From the NCBI GenBank assembly GCA_900542255.1, contig UQMR01000010.1, forward strand, positions 1 through 46,065: a stretch of 46,065 nucleotides of DNA, written 5' to 3'. A model generated the notes under the pieces. That model was not told the DNA's origin, ran no database searches, and worked only from the letters and a program-made list of their open reading frames with translations. Made by a program: the position numbers and the translations under genes. Of this stretch, positions 32,293-41,739 are shown piece by piece (positions within the stretch are counted from its first letter, which is position 1; every line of letters begins with the position of its first letter). The DNA is from an uncultured Porphyromonadaceae bacterium (lineage in GTDB: Bacteria; Bacteroidota; Bacteroidia; Bacteroidales; Barnesiellaceae_A).

Positions 32293-35283
32293 TTAGAATG
32301 TTACATCAAGACCGATAACAAAAGATTTGGTGGTAGGATAGAGACCGAGACCGGTACCCGATACACCACGCTCGGGGTCCATAGAGGTATGAACGTCGTG
32401 GAATGTGAAGAGGTTGTATGCACTCAAATAGATGCGTACATTGCTCATGGCAGCCTTCTTGGTCCACTTTTGGGGCAGAGTATAACCCAAGGTCATATCC
32501 TTGATACGGAGGTAATCGCCGCGCTCGAGGAAACGGGTAGACAATGTATAGGCCGAATTGGTACCGTTATTGGCTACGGGTTTGGGCGAAACGCCGGTAT
32601 CGCCTATGTTCTGCCAGTAGTTACCGGCAACAGCCAGTTGTTGTCCGCCGAAAGAAGCACCGTCGTTCCAGAGAATTTGGTTATCGGGGGTAAGTATGTA
32701 GTTACCGAACTTATACTCGAAGCTGGCGCTAAAATCGATACCGTTCCAGTTGAAAGCGGTATTGAAACCGCCGGTAGCAATAGGCTCGGGCGAGCCTTTG
32801 TAAACGCGACGAGCGTCGGTAAAGTTATTGGTTATCTCACCTGCCTCATTGTACCAAAGAGCCTCACCGTTTACGGGGTTAACGCCTGCATAGTCGTAGA
32901 GGTAGAATTGCATGAGTTGCTCGCCCTCGACAATGTAGAGGCCGTTACCGGCAGAAATACGGGTTTCGCTACCGAGGTCTATAACGTGCGATTTGTTCAT
33001 AGAGAAGTTAAGGCCGATAGACCAGTGGAGGTCGCTGCGGTCGAAGATGGCGAAGTCTAACTGAGCCTCGAAACCTTGGTTCCAAATAGAACCTACGTTA
33101 CGCATCATCGACGAGAAACCGGTAGTATACGGGATACGGGTAGAGAGCAACATATCTTCGGTCGTACGGTGGTAGTACTCGAACGTACCGCTGAAACGCT
33201 CCCAGAAGCGGAAGTCGATACCGACGTTGTGTGCTTTGTTGGTTTCCCAAGAGAGGTCGGGATTGGGCAACTGGGCCGGGCCGAGACCCACCCAACCGTT
33301 GTAAGGATTCAGCAGGGTAGAGTAGAGGCCGTATGCGCCGTATGCGCCGATACCGTTGTTACCGTTTACACCATAGCTGTAACGGAGTTTCAATTGGTTG
33401 ATCCAGGAAACATCTTTAAGGAAGTTTTCTTTCTCCATGTTCCACGATGCACCTACCGACCAGAAGCAACCCCATTGTTTGTTCTGTCCGAAGAGCGAGC
33501 TACCGTCACCACGAACAGATGCTTGCAAGTAGTACTTGTTGAGGTAGTTGTAGTCGACAACTCCGAAGAACGAGAGAAGTTTCTCAGCCGTCTCGCTATA
33601 ATACAAGCGGTTGTAAGATTGGTTACCCGTTGTTACATAAGGAATAAGCGGGTTAACGTCTTGCGTAGAACCTTGGTCGGCAAGAGACTTGGTATATGTA
33701 AACTCCTGACCTACCAATACGCGGAGGAAGTGCTCCTCGTTGAAGTTATCTTCATATACACCGGTATTTGATGTAGTGAAGGCCGAATATTGGCTATCGA
33801 AAGTAGTTACAGCATTCATCTGGTTCTCATACACGTAACCGGGAGAATAGCTGTAAAGGCGCGAGAAGAGCAACTCAGAGCTGTTGTTGGTCTTGAAAGT
33901 AAGTTGCTTGATAGGCTTCCACTCCAAGTACATCGAGCCGTTGAACTTGTAGTGCGTATCATACTCGTTCTTCTCGAAGGCATAAGCCAATGCATTAACA
34001 TCATTAAGCAGAGGGATGTTGCGGTTGTAAGAACCGTCTTCGTTGTAAACGGGAACCGTCGGGGGCAAATACATACCTACGAAGAAGGGGTTGTTGTATG
34101 TCCAACTATCATCTTTGTTGGTTTGCTCACCACGCATACGCATGTAACCGCCATTGACACGGGCACCTATTTTGAGCCACTTGTTCAGCTCGCTGTCTAC
34201 ATTGACACGCATCTGTATGCGCTCGAAATCCGATGCGTAGGTAACACCCTCGTTCTTGCCGTAAGAAGCCGAAGCATAGTAGTTGGTCTTGCCATTGCCG
34301 CCTTGTGCGTTCACCTCATACTCTTGGAGCGAACCTGTGCGGGTAAGGGCATCCATCCAGTTGGTCATGGGTTGCGAAAGCGTACCCAGAGGCATGTAGT
34401 ATTGGCTGGAAGGATCATCGGGATTACCACCGGCGTTGATAACGGCTGTACGATAATAGTTTACCCAAGTCTCGGGGTCCATAGGATCGTAATCACCATC
34501 TTTGGCCAACGTAGTCATACCATAACGTACACGGGCTGAAATGCGAGCTTTGCCTTGGCTGTCGCTACCGCTCTTGGTAGTAATAAGAATTACACCGTTG
34601 GCAGCACGCGAACCGTAGATAGAAGCTGCGGCAGCGTCTTTCAAAACCGTGATGGTAGCAATATCGCTGGGGTTGATAAGGGCGATGGCATTGGTACTCT
34701 CGGCAGCACCACCGGTAGAGATATCACCACTCATGACGGGAACACCATCGACCACATACAACGGCGCATTGGATGCGTTGATAGAAGACGTACCACGGAT
34801 ACGGATACTTGTGGCGGCACCCGGTTGTCCGTTGTTGCTGGAGATTTGCACACCGGCCATCTTACCTTGCAACATTTGGTCGACCGAAGTGGCAGGTATA
34901 GATGCCAAATCGTCACCGGAAACTTGCACTACGGCACCGGTCTTTGCCTCACGGCTTTGCACACCGTAACCAACGACGATAACCTCATCGAGCGTCGTGG
35001 TAGAAGAGAGTTTTACTACCATGCCGTTGCGGGCAAAAGCCTCGGTTTTTTCCATACCGATGTACGAAACGACGAGCGTGTTTGAGCCATCAGGCAACTT
35101 GATAGAGAAGCGTCCATCGGCATCCGTAATAGCCGATACGTTCGTACCCTTAACGAGGACAGAAGCACCGTATATCGGTGAATCGTCGTCGGCAGAAAGC
35201 ACCGTACCTGTAATGGCGGTTTGAGCCATCGCAGACGCTACTCCCACGAAAAGGGCACACAAGAACATTGTTAGTTTTCTCAT
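32293..35283 (-). CDS. SusC/RagA-family TonB-linked outer-membrane protein
   Basis: 996 aa from ATG 35283 (MRKLTMFLCALFVGVASAMAQ signal). A carboxypeptidase-D-like regulatory domain (about 22-95, ITGTVLSADDDSPIYGASVLVKG) precedes the TonB box region EVIVVGYGVQ. The plug contains SVDQMLQGKMAGVQ and IRIRGTSSINASNAPLYVVDG, the SusC signature. The 22-stranded barrel ends in Phe. It imports large ligands with the SusD-like lid using TonB energy. An upstream in-frame start at 35340 is rejected as it adds no signal sequence. First gene of a four-gene operon. Confidence 0.96.
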   Translation of the reverse strand: MRKLTMFLCALFVGVASAMAQTAITGTVLSADDDSPIYGASVLVKGTNVSAITDADGRFSIKLPDGSNTLVVSYIGMEKTEAFARNGMVVKLSSTTTLDEVIVVGYGVQSREAKTGAVVQVSGDDLASIPATSVDQMLQGKMAGVQISSNNGQPGAATSIRIRGTSSINASNAPLYVVDGVPVMSGDISTGGAAESTNAIALINPSDIATITVLKDAAAASIYGSRAANGVILITTKSGSDSQGKARISARVRYGMTTLAKDGDYDPMDPETWVNYYRTAVINAGGNPDDPSSQYYMPLGTLSQPMTNWMDALTRTGSLQEYEVNAQGGNGKTNYYASASYGKNEGVTYASDFERIQMRVNVDSELNKWLKIGARVNGGYMRMRGEQTNKDDSWTYNNPFFVGMYLPPTVPVYNEDGSYNRNIPLLNDVNALAYAFEKNEYDTHYKFNGSMYLEWKPIKQLTFKTNNSSELLFSRLYSYSPGYVYENQMNAVTTFDSQYSAFTTSNTGVYEDNFNEEHFLRVLVGQEFTYTKSLADQGSTQDVNPLIPYVTTGNQSYNRLYYSETAEKLLSFFGVVDYNYLNKYYLQASVRGDGSSLFGQNKQWGCFWSVGASWNMEKENFLKDVSWINQLKLRYSYGVNGNNGIGAYGAYGLYSTLLNPYNGWVGLGPAQLPNPDLSWETNKAHNVGIDFRFWERFSGTFEYYHRTTEDMLLSTRIPYTTGFSSMMRNVGSIWNQGFEAQLDFAIFDRSDLHWSIGLNFSMNKSHVIDLGSETRISAGNGLYIVEGEQLMQFYLYDYAGVNPVNGEALWYNEAGEITNNFTDARRVYKGSPEPIATGGFNTAFNWNGIDFSASFEYKFGNYILTPDNQILWNDGASFGGQQLAVAGNYWQNIGDTGVSPKPVANNGTNSAYTLSTRFLERGDYLRIKDMTLGYTLPQKWTKKAAMSNVRIYLSAYNLFTFHDVHTSMDPERGVSGTGLGLYPTTKSFVIGLDVTF

Positions 35284-35534
35284 ACGTCTGAAATTAGTTA
35301 AAACATTAAATAAGCGATAATATACATTATTAAATAGCAATTCTCTTCTCTCATACCGGCTGCCTGCGGGAGGCTAGGTTTAGGTTATTGTCGGCAAAAC
35401 CGAGGTTTCATTTTATTACTGTCTTTGCACAAAACCCGACAAGGGAGTAACACGACAGGCAAACCATGAAAGCCTTTTCTTTCGTCTCAGACCAAGCCGT
35501 GAGGCTTGCCTCGCTTAGCACAGCATGGCATTTA

Positions 35535-35542
35535 CAAAGATA
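35535..35542 (-). promoter_or_regulatory. -7 element of the SusCD operon
   Basis: TATCTTTG on the minus strand. No TTG lies 19-21 nt upstream, which is common for regulated promoters. It would give a leader of about 245 nt to ATG 35283. Confidence 0.45.
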
Positions 35543-36032
35543 AGAAATAGCGATAAAAAAAATACATGGATGTGATAAAATGTAATATTTTTATCGAAGC
35601 CAACCGCATAAGAGTGGCAGGGTACCCCGAAGGGGGGCGGGCACCCTCCGGATGCATATATCTAATAAGCTGAATACCAGATATATAAAATTAATATTTC
35701 AGCATTATTACATTTCGAAAAGATGACAAAAACAAATAGTTAATAAAGATTAACGATTGAAAATCCAATGAAAAAATCGGCAAGAAAGAACTTAAAACAG
35801 GCCGTTTTTTAACAAAATAATAATTAGTATTAACAAATAAGCCTTACCAAAACGTCATTAATGACCAAGAAATATGTTGAAGAACATACAATAAGTAGGT
35901 ATAAAGCATTTTTTAATAAATCCGTGAGACAAATTGTGAGGATAATACAACAAAATAGGTCTTTTGGGGGTATAATATAACAATTTGATATAAAAAAGAG
36001 AGCAGCACACAATTTCGGGGCAAAATAGTTAC

Positions 36033-36040
36033 TACCTTTG
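36033..36040 (+). promoter_or_regulatory. coaX -7 element, leaving almost no leader
   Basis: TACCTTTG followed by C matches the -7 box. The coaX ATG is only 8 nt downstream, so the mRNA would be leaderless or nearly so. No clear TTG upstream at the usual spacing. Confidence 0.5.
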
Positions 36041-36048
36041 CAGGCGTT

Positions 36049-36846
36049 ATGAGACTTATAATAGACCAAGGAAACAGCTCTATAAAGCTGACTACCTTTG
36101 AAAAGGGGATAGCAACAGCCGGCGCCGCAAGCGAAAGCGACGACGCCGTGCAATTTGTAAGCAACTTCGTAAAAGACTGTCCCATAGAGGCCACGATGTA
36201 CTGCTCGGTAAGAGGGGCTTACAACAAGCCGCTGCAAGAGTGGCTGCAAGCCCACGCCGCAAAGGCGATATGCTTCGACGAGAAGACGTTACTTCCCATC
36301 GCCATAGGCTATCGCACGCCACACACCTTGGGCTACGACCGCATCGCCGCAGCCGTAGGAGCGCAAACTATTTTCCCGCAACGAAACATACTGATTATAG
36401 ATGCCGGGACTGCCATCACATACGATTTATTATCGGCCGATGGAATTTTCGTGGGCGGCAACATTGCTCCGGGCGCCGACTTGCGGCTGCAATCGCTACA
36501 CGAGCATACGGGGCGCCTGCCCCTCGTGGGCACACAGGGCGATACCCCACTCTGGGGATACGACACCGAGACCGCCCTGCGCTCGGGCTCTTTGCAGGGC
36601 ATCGCCTACGAGATAGAGGGCTACATACACGAATGCAGCAAACGCTACGACGAACTTTTGGTTTTCTTAACGGGAGGGGATGCCGAGCGTTTGGCGGCAA
36701 TGACAAAAAGAGTTATCTTTGCCCTTAAAAATGAAGAGATACCGCAGGTACCCGCCACCAGGGAGAGTACAGAGGTTATCTTCCTGGATAGAAATTTAGT
36801 CCCGAAAGGTTTGAACCGAATATTAGAATACAATGTCGAAATATAA
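36049..36846 (+). CDS. coaX: Type III pantothenate kinase
   Basis: Phosphorylates pantothenate, the first step of coenzyme A synthesis; cytosolic. The 265-aa protein has the ASKHA fold of CoaX: MRLIIDQGNSSIKL (phosphate 1), GYDRIAAAVGA near residue 104, IIDAGTAITYDLL (phosphate 2), GGNIAPGADLR, and LTGGDAERLA (adenosine site). The length fits the family. The last 14 nt overlap the next gene, so both are translated from one mRNA. Confidence 0.95.
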   Translation: MRLIIDQGNSSIKLTTFEKGIATAGAASESDDAVQFVSNFVKDCPIEATMYCSVRGAYNKPLQEWLQAHAAKAICFDEKTLLPIAIGYRTPHTLGYDRIAAAVGAQTIFPQRNILIIDAGTAITYDLLSADGIFVGGNIAPGADLRLQSLHEHTGRLPLVGTQGDTPLWGYDTETALRSGSLQGIAYEIEGYIHECSKRYDELLVFLTGGDAERLAAMTKRVIFALKNEEIPQVPATRESTEVIFLDRNLVPKGLNRILEYNVEI

Positions 36847-38053
36847 ATTCACCGCGATACTCTTCGCTATCGTTGCGATGTCGTGCCTCTCGTTCCCTGC
36901 CGCGACCGCACAAACGCCCTATTCTCAATATGGTTACGGAACGCTCGATGACAACGCCACAGGAGCGCAACGTTCTATGGGCGGCACAGGTATAGGCATG
37001 CGCAACAACTTGCAGATAAATGTAATGAACCCGGCGTCATACACGGCGATAGACTCGCTGACGTTTATGTTCGACTTCTCGGCCGACTACAAAGCAAGCT
37101 GGTACGAAGAGAACGGTACCAGCACCGAAGGCCAGAGCGGCGGCCTCAACTATATACTGATGCAATTCCCGCTCGGGAAACGTGTCGCCGCCAGCGCAGG
37201 ACTTACCCCGCTCACACACGTGCAATACACCTACGGCAACTATATCAGCAACGGCAGTTACACACGCATTGGCGAAGGCGGCATCTCGCAGGCGTTTGCC
37301 GGCGTGGCATACGAGCCGTGGGACTGGGTTTCGCTGGGCGTAAACTTCGGGTATATCTTTGGCGACATACAGAACGCCATAGAAGTCAGCCCCGAAGATG
37401 CCGATGCGGGTGCATACTATAAAATACTCTCGGTATCGGACTTCCGCTTCCAGGCCGGTCTGCAACTGATGCACACATTCGCCAAGAAACACGACGTAAC
37501 ACTGGGCTTCGTATATACGCTGGGCAAACCACTGTTGGGTACGGCGGCAGCATACGCCACCAACAGCGATACAACAAGTTTCAACATGAAGAGCTTCTAC
37601 TCGATGCCTCACGGATTCGGAGCCGGCGTAAGCTATGTCTACGACAAACGACTGACGGCCGCCGTAGATGTACGCTACGACTTGTGGGAGCGCGCAAAAT
37701 TCTTCAACCCCAACACAGACTCGTACGAAAACATGAGCAACCGCATGAAGATTGCCGCCGGATTGGAGTTCCGCCCCAAACTCTTGTCGACCAGCTACTT
37801 CGACTACATACGCTACCGCATAGGCGGATACTATGAGCAATCATACATCATGGTAGGGAACAACCACGTAAGAGAATACGGCATAAGCTGCGGCTTCGGC
37901 TTCCCGTTCAGAAGCGACAAGTCGATGCTCAACATAGGGCTCGAATACAGCCACCGCAACAGCTCGCCCAACCGCCTGCTCAGCGAAGACCATCTGAGCG
38001 TAGTGGTTTCCATCACGTTCAACGAAATGTGGTTCTGGCAACGGAAACTCTAA
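36833..38053 (+). CDS. Outer-membrane beta-barrel protein (OmpP1/PorV-like)
   Basis: 406 aa with a signal peptide (MSKYKFTAILFAIVAMSCLSFPAATAQ). The N-terminus after cleavage, TPYSQYGYGTLDD-ATGAQRSMGGTGIG, and the NPASYTAIDSLTF segment are typical of a family of Bacteroidetes OmpP1/FadL-like barrels found next to coaX. Alternating polar and hydrophobic strands run through the rest. Transport function is unknown. The 14-nt overlap with coaX implies translational coupling. In many Bacteroides genomes I recall this pair followed by a TPR protein and lptC, but here lptC lies elsewhere and points the other way. Confidence 0.75.
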   Translation: MSKYKFTAILFAIVAMSCLSFPAATAQTPYSQYGYGTLDDNATGAQRSMGGTGIGMRNNLQINVMNPASYTAIDSLTFMFDFSADYKASWYEENGTSTEGQSGGLNYILMQFPLGKRVAASAGLTPLTHVQYTYGNYISNGSYTRIGEGGISQAFAGVAYEPWDWVSLGVNFGYIFGDIQNAIEVSPEDADAGAYYKILSVSDFRFQAGLQLMHTFAKKHDVTLGFVYTLGKPLLGTAAAYATNSDTTSFNMKSFYSMPHGFGAGVSYVYDKRLTAAVDVRYDLWERAKFFNPNTDSYENMSNRMKIAAGLEFRPKLLSTSYFDYIRYRIGGYYEQSYIMVGNNHVREYGISCGFGFPFRSDKSMLNIGLEYSHRNSSPNRLLSEDHLSVVVSITFNEMWFWQRKL

Positions 38054-38159
38054 CCCTCCTACCACACACAATGCAAGGCGCTGCATCGCCCTGCTTGATG
38101 CCGCACAGACCCATATACACAATGGGCTGCACACTCTTCGTCAGAACCCCGCAAAACAA

Positions 38160-38196
38160 CTCCTGCCTGTCGCACATAGTTGCCGACAGGCAGGAG
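38160..38196 (+). terminator. Hairpin after the barrel protein gene
   Basis: A perfect 13-bp stem (CTCCTGCCTGTCG and complement) with an 11-nt loop. No long T-run follows, so termination may be weak. Confidence 0.55.
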
Positions 38197-38385
38197 TAAT
38201 ACTATATGGACGCCGCACCACAACAACCCGGCATGGCGCCTCACCGACGGCGTGCAAGCCTGCCGCCCCACTCCCTCTTTACAAAACGATGCCCGGGAGC
38301 ATCCCGTCGCTACTCCGAAAGAAGCTCACCGAAGCCTCTCTCTTGCGACAGGAAAGAGGCAGAGGAGACAGAAAACGTATAATCA

Positions 38386-38424
38386 CAGAAAGAGCGGCGA
38401 CTGCGAGAGTCGCCGCTCTTTCTG
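38386..38424 (-). terminator. Terminator of the M16 protease gene
   Basis: A perfect 17-bp stem (CAGAAAGAGCGGCGACT and complement) with a 5-nt loop, 18 nt past the minus-strand stop. Confidence 0.8.
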
Positions 38425-38442
38425 TATCATGCTCATCGACCG

Positions 38443-41361
38443 TTAGAAGTCGAGTGAATCATCGGAATAGAGTTTGGAACGTTGCAATTTGACAACCTTG
38501 CCATATTTCTCCAATGCCTTCACGTCGAAGCTCTTGGGGTTTCCGACAATGGCAATGGCAACGGGCTTGCCCTTGATGTTCTCCTGATAGAAGCGCACGA
38601 TATCGTCGAAAGTGAGGGAGTCGATACGCTTCATATCATCGATGGCGGGGTCTTGGGTATACCCGAGACGTTTCCAGTGCTCAAATACGAGGCTGCGCGA
38701 ACGGAAACCGGGTTTGTGGCTGAGTACCGACTCGCGCATGTTGGCTTTCACGACGTCGAAGTGCTCGCGCGCCTCGGGCATGTCGGCCAGCAATCCCATG
38801 TATACGTCCAAGGCATCGATTGTCTTATCGCCCTGCGTACCTACATAGCCGAAGAAGCACCAGTTCTTACCGGCGAGCTGCGGTGTCTGTATGACACCAT
38901 ACGACGAGTAGGCCATAGCGCGTTTCTCGCGTATCTCATCGACAACGAGGCTTCCGAATCCTGCGCCGAAATAAGACGAGAAGGCTTCGAGGAGCACATC
39001 ATCAGCGATATCGAAAGGTTTGCCCTCTATGAGGAAGTATATGTTGCTTTGCTTAGCCTTGTCGTTGGGGAGGAAATAGATGGTATTCTCGGCATACTGC
39101 ACGCGGTCTTCTACCTCGGGCGAGAGCGACGGAGCCTCATTTTCCATAAGGGGCAGATTGCGGCTCAGTATATCGGTCACCTGCTTAAAGGGTATCGTAC
39201 CCACATAATGTGCCGTAAACTCATACTTCGTGGCTTCCTGGAATGCCTTGGTAAGGTCGGTGATGGTAAGGAATATTACGTCTTTGAGCGGCTTGCGGGT
39301 GATAAGGTCTGAGTTTTCGCCATAGAGAAGATACTGCAACGTTGCCTGTTGCTGCGACTCGACACTCTCTTTCTCCATCATGCGCGCACTGTATTCCGAA
39401 CCGATAATCGACTGCAACTGTTTCTCATCGAGCTGCGGCATGAGGATTTGACGCTGCAAGAGCTGGCAGGCTTGCTGCAAGGAACGCTCGTCGCCATAGA
39501 GGGTTACCGTCATATAGTCATCGCTGACCGAATAGTGGCAGGTGGCATTGATGCGCGCCATAGCTTGCTTGAAGTCGTGCGGGGCGAGGAAGGCCATGAT
39601 GCCGGCATCGTTCATGAGAGGTACGGCATATTCGAGCAACGGCATGCGACGCTTGCCTACGCCATAACGGAGCGTGAGGCTGAATACGTCGTTCTGCGGA
39701 TTGTGTGTATATGAGAGCTTGCTTCGGGTATTGACCTTAGCCTCCTGTACCGAGGCGAAATCGCAATACTCGGGAACGGGAGCCGGCACGGTGATAGATT
39801 CGAGATATTGCGCATAGGCACTCTTCGCACCCTTTACGGCCTCTACCGGCTGGTATCCGGGTTTGGCAACCTTATCGAGCTTCTCAGACTTGCGGTCGCC
39901 GCGCAACTCCTGTACGTTGACAACCATATAATTGTTAGTCAGGTATTTGTCTACTACGGCTTTCACATCGTCGGCTGTGATAGCTGCAACGCGGTCGCGG
40001 TAGGTGATAATATCGGCGGGATTGCTGCCGGTATTGAACAGCGACGCCAACATCATGGCCTTGAACTCGCTCGACTCCATGCTCATGTCGTACTCGCGAA
40101 TCATCGCCTGCTTGACAGCCTCCAACTGCTCGGCGGTAAACTCACCGTTACGCAAGCGGTCTATCTCGTGAAGGATTTTTTTCTCTACCGACTTGTTGCT
40201 GTCGTAGCGGCGTTGCCCGGCATCGTAAGAGGGGAAAGCCTGTACCATAAGGATACCGGCATTGCGGAACGAAACGGGGCTGACCGATGCGCCCATAATA
40301 TCGCCGTCGACCGACAATTTGTCGAGCAAACCGCTCTCCTGATTGTTGGAAAGCAGAGAAGCACATACCGAAAGGGCTATCTCGTCTTGCGAATTGGAGG
40401 GTGCGCCGTTGTACATCATCACGAGGAAGGGACGATAATAGAGCTTCTCGGACAACTCCTTGCGCCCTTTGAAGAGCGTGCGGTCCATCGTTGCATGGGC
40501 ACGGGCTTCGCGCCGCGGCAGGCGTTCGAATTTTTGCCTGATAAGCGGTATGGCAGTCTGTGCATCGACGTTGCCGACAAGTATAATGGCCATATTCTCG
40601 GGCCCGTACCAAGTGTTATAAAACTCGATAAGACGGCTCAACCGAGGATTTTTGAGGTGCTCGGGCAGGCCTATGATAGGACGGGCATAGGGCGTACCCT
40701 CGAAGGCTTTCGAGAAAAGGAATTCCGAGAGGTTGGAACCCATGTTGTCTTTATACATATTGTACTCCTCGTACACAGCTTCGAGCTCGGTTTGGAAGCC
40801 ACGGAAAACGGGGTCGATAAAACGCTCGCTATACAATTCGAGCCACTTTTCGAGCTGTGTGGGAGGAAAGGTATTATAGTATGAGGTTTGGTCCCACCCC
40901 GTACCGGCATTGAGGTTCTGGCCTCCCATGCCATCGACAAGGAGCGACAACTCATTGGCAGCGGCATACTGGGCAGCCTCTACCGAGAGTTTGTTAATTT
41001 CAAGACCAATAGCATCTTTTGCCTGTTGGTCGGCAGCATCGGCCATCTCGTCATACTTGGCGATAATCTGCTCGTAGAGGGGTTTCTCCTTCGCCCAATC
41101 GAGCGCGCCTATCGTCTGCGTACCCTTGAACATCACATGTTCGAGGTAGTGAGCCAGACCGGTGTACTCGGCAGGGTCGTCGATTGCTCCGACATTGAAA
41201 GTAACCATACCGTATACATCGGGCTGCGACTTGTCTTCCCAGATGTATACCGTAGCACCGTTGCGCAGCTTGAATGCGCTCAACCCCTCGGCATTAGCCA
41301 ACAGGCACGAAGAAAAAAGCGCCAACAATACTACAACCAGAGAGAGAGTTCTTGTTTTCAT
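38443..41361 (-). CDS. M16 family zinc metalloprotease (two-repeat, exported)
   Basis: 972 aa from ATG 41361 (MKTRTLSLVVVLLALFSSCLLANA). This is an export signal, and the SSC could be a lipobox. The first M16 unit has the inverted zinc motif H71-Y-L-E74-H75 (HYLEHVMFKG), with the third ligand expected in ELEAVYEEYNMYKDN. The second half (from about residue 500) is the inactive partner domain typical of pitrilysin-like proteins. Such enzymes degrade peptides in a closed chamber, here probably in the periplasm. A 117-codon upstream extension in the same frame is not family sequence and runs through the promoter. Transcribed alone. Confidence 0.93.
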   Translation of the reverse strand: MKTRTLSLVVVLLALFSSCLLANAEGLSAFKLRNGATVYIWEDKSQPDVYGMVTFNVGAIDDPAEYTGLAHYLEHVMFKGTQTIGALDWAKEKPLYEQIIAKYDEMADAADQQAKDAIGLEINKLSVEAAQYAAANELSLLVDGMGGQNLNAGTGWDQTSYYNTFPPTQLEKWLELYSERFIDPVFRGFQTELEAVYEEYNMYKDNMGSNLSEFLFSKAFEGTPYARPIIGLPEHLKNPRLSRLIEFYNTWYGPENMAIILVGNVDAQTAIPLIRQKFERLPRREARAHATMDRTLFKGRKELSEKLYYRPFLVMMYNGAPSNSQDEIALSVCASLLSNNQESGLLDKLSVDGDIMGASVSPVSFRNAGILMVQAFPSYDAGQRRYDSNKSVEKKILHEIDRLRNGEFTAEQLEAVKQAMIREYDMSMESSEFKAMMLASLFNTGSNPADIITYRDRVAAITADDVKAVVDKYLTNNYMVVNVQELRGDRKSEKLDKVAKPGYQPVEAVKGAKSAYAQYLESITVPAPVPEYCDFASVQEAKVNTRSKLSYTHNPQNDVFSLTLRYGVGKRRMPLLEYAVPLMNDAGIMAFLAPHDFKQAMARINATCHYSVSDDYMTVTLYGDERSLQQACQLLQRQILMPQLDEKQLQSIIGSEYSARMMEKESVESQQQATLQYLLYGENSDLITRKPLKDVIFLTITDLTKAFQEATKYEFTAHYVGTIPFKQVTDILSRNLPLMENEAPSLSPEVEDRVQYAENTIYFLPNDKAKQSNIYFLIEGKPFDIADDVLLEAFSSYFGAGFGSLVVDEIREKRAMAYSSYGVIQTPQLAGKNWCFFGYVGTQGDKTIDALDVYMGLLADMPEAREHFDVVKANMRESVLSHKPGFRSRSLVFEHWKRLGYTQDPAIDDMKRIDSLTFDDIVRFYQENIKGKPVAIAIVGNPKSFDVKALEKYGKVVKLQRSKLYSDDSLDF

Positions 41362-41401
41362 CTTGTTTGATAGTTTTAAAATAAGGTTAATTTTGGTTCG
41401 G

Positions 41402-41431
41402 TAAAGATAGCACAAATCGTATGCAAAACAA
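41402..41431 (-). promoter_or_regulatory. M16 protease promoter
   Basis: TTG (41431-41429), a 19-nt spacer and TATCTTTA (41409-41402) on the minus strand: 7 of 8 matches in the -7 box with correct spacing. Confidence 0.55.
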
Positions 41432-41687
41432 AAAACTGCTTCCATTACTTTGGGTGCTACCGTAATATTTTTATCGCTTATGCCGGCAGCCTCAGACGCT
41501 GGCTGTCCGACAGGGCAAAGGTGGGAATTTTTAGCGACACAGGCAAGCGTTTTCAATAAAAAATTACTGTTTTTCGATAAATATATTATCCTTATCAAGA
41601 GTTTCATTGAAACACAGCAAATGAAAAGTATCGGCAGCCGCAATAGATAAAAAACAACAAAAACAACGGGGAAATAAAAAAAATCAC

Positions 41688-41695
41688 TATTTTCG
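41688..41695 (+). promoter_or_regulatory. Weak -7 element of the secreted unknown gene
   Basis: TATTTTCG, a 7 of 8 match to TAnnTTTG, 45 nt before ATG 41740. No TTG lies at the usual upstream distance. Confidence 0.3.
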
Positions 41696-41739
41696 CAACA
41701 AGAGAAAAGCACTATACAAACACTTCAAAAAGGAAAAAT

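Larger units (their letters stand above)
35284..36048. other. Long divergent region upstream of the SusC-like gene and coaX
   Basis: About 765 bases without a recognised gene. Next to the SusC-like gene lies a probable 5' leader of about 245 nt (35284-35530) with inverted repeats such as GAGGCAAGCCTC near 35500. A GC-rich stretch near 35620-35660 can form a hairpin. The rest, to 36010, is AT-rich. The coaX -7 element lies at the far end. Confidence 0.5.
38054..38442. other. Convergent intergenic region with two terminators
   Basis: About 390 bases between the barrel protein and the M16 protease. It contains hairpins at 38160-38196 (plus-strand gene) and 38386-38424 (minus-strand gene). No gene recognised between them. 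Confidence 0.5.
41362..41739. other. Divergent region between the M16 and secreted-protein genes
   Basis: About 380 bases with the M16 promoter (41402-41431) and a weak -7 element for the plus-strand gene (41688-41695). Some inverted repeats near 41480-41515 are present; I see no gene. Confidence 0.45.

Noticed and set aside
32389..34539. Long antisense frames opposite the SusC-like gene
   Set aside because: Their codon pattern is the mirror of the real gene and they lack signal peptides or domains.
41362..41712. 117-codon N-terminal extension of the M16 protease
   Set aside because: It covers the promoter and lacks family sequence; ATG 41361 begins a good signal peptide.
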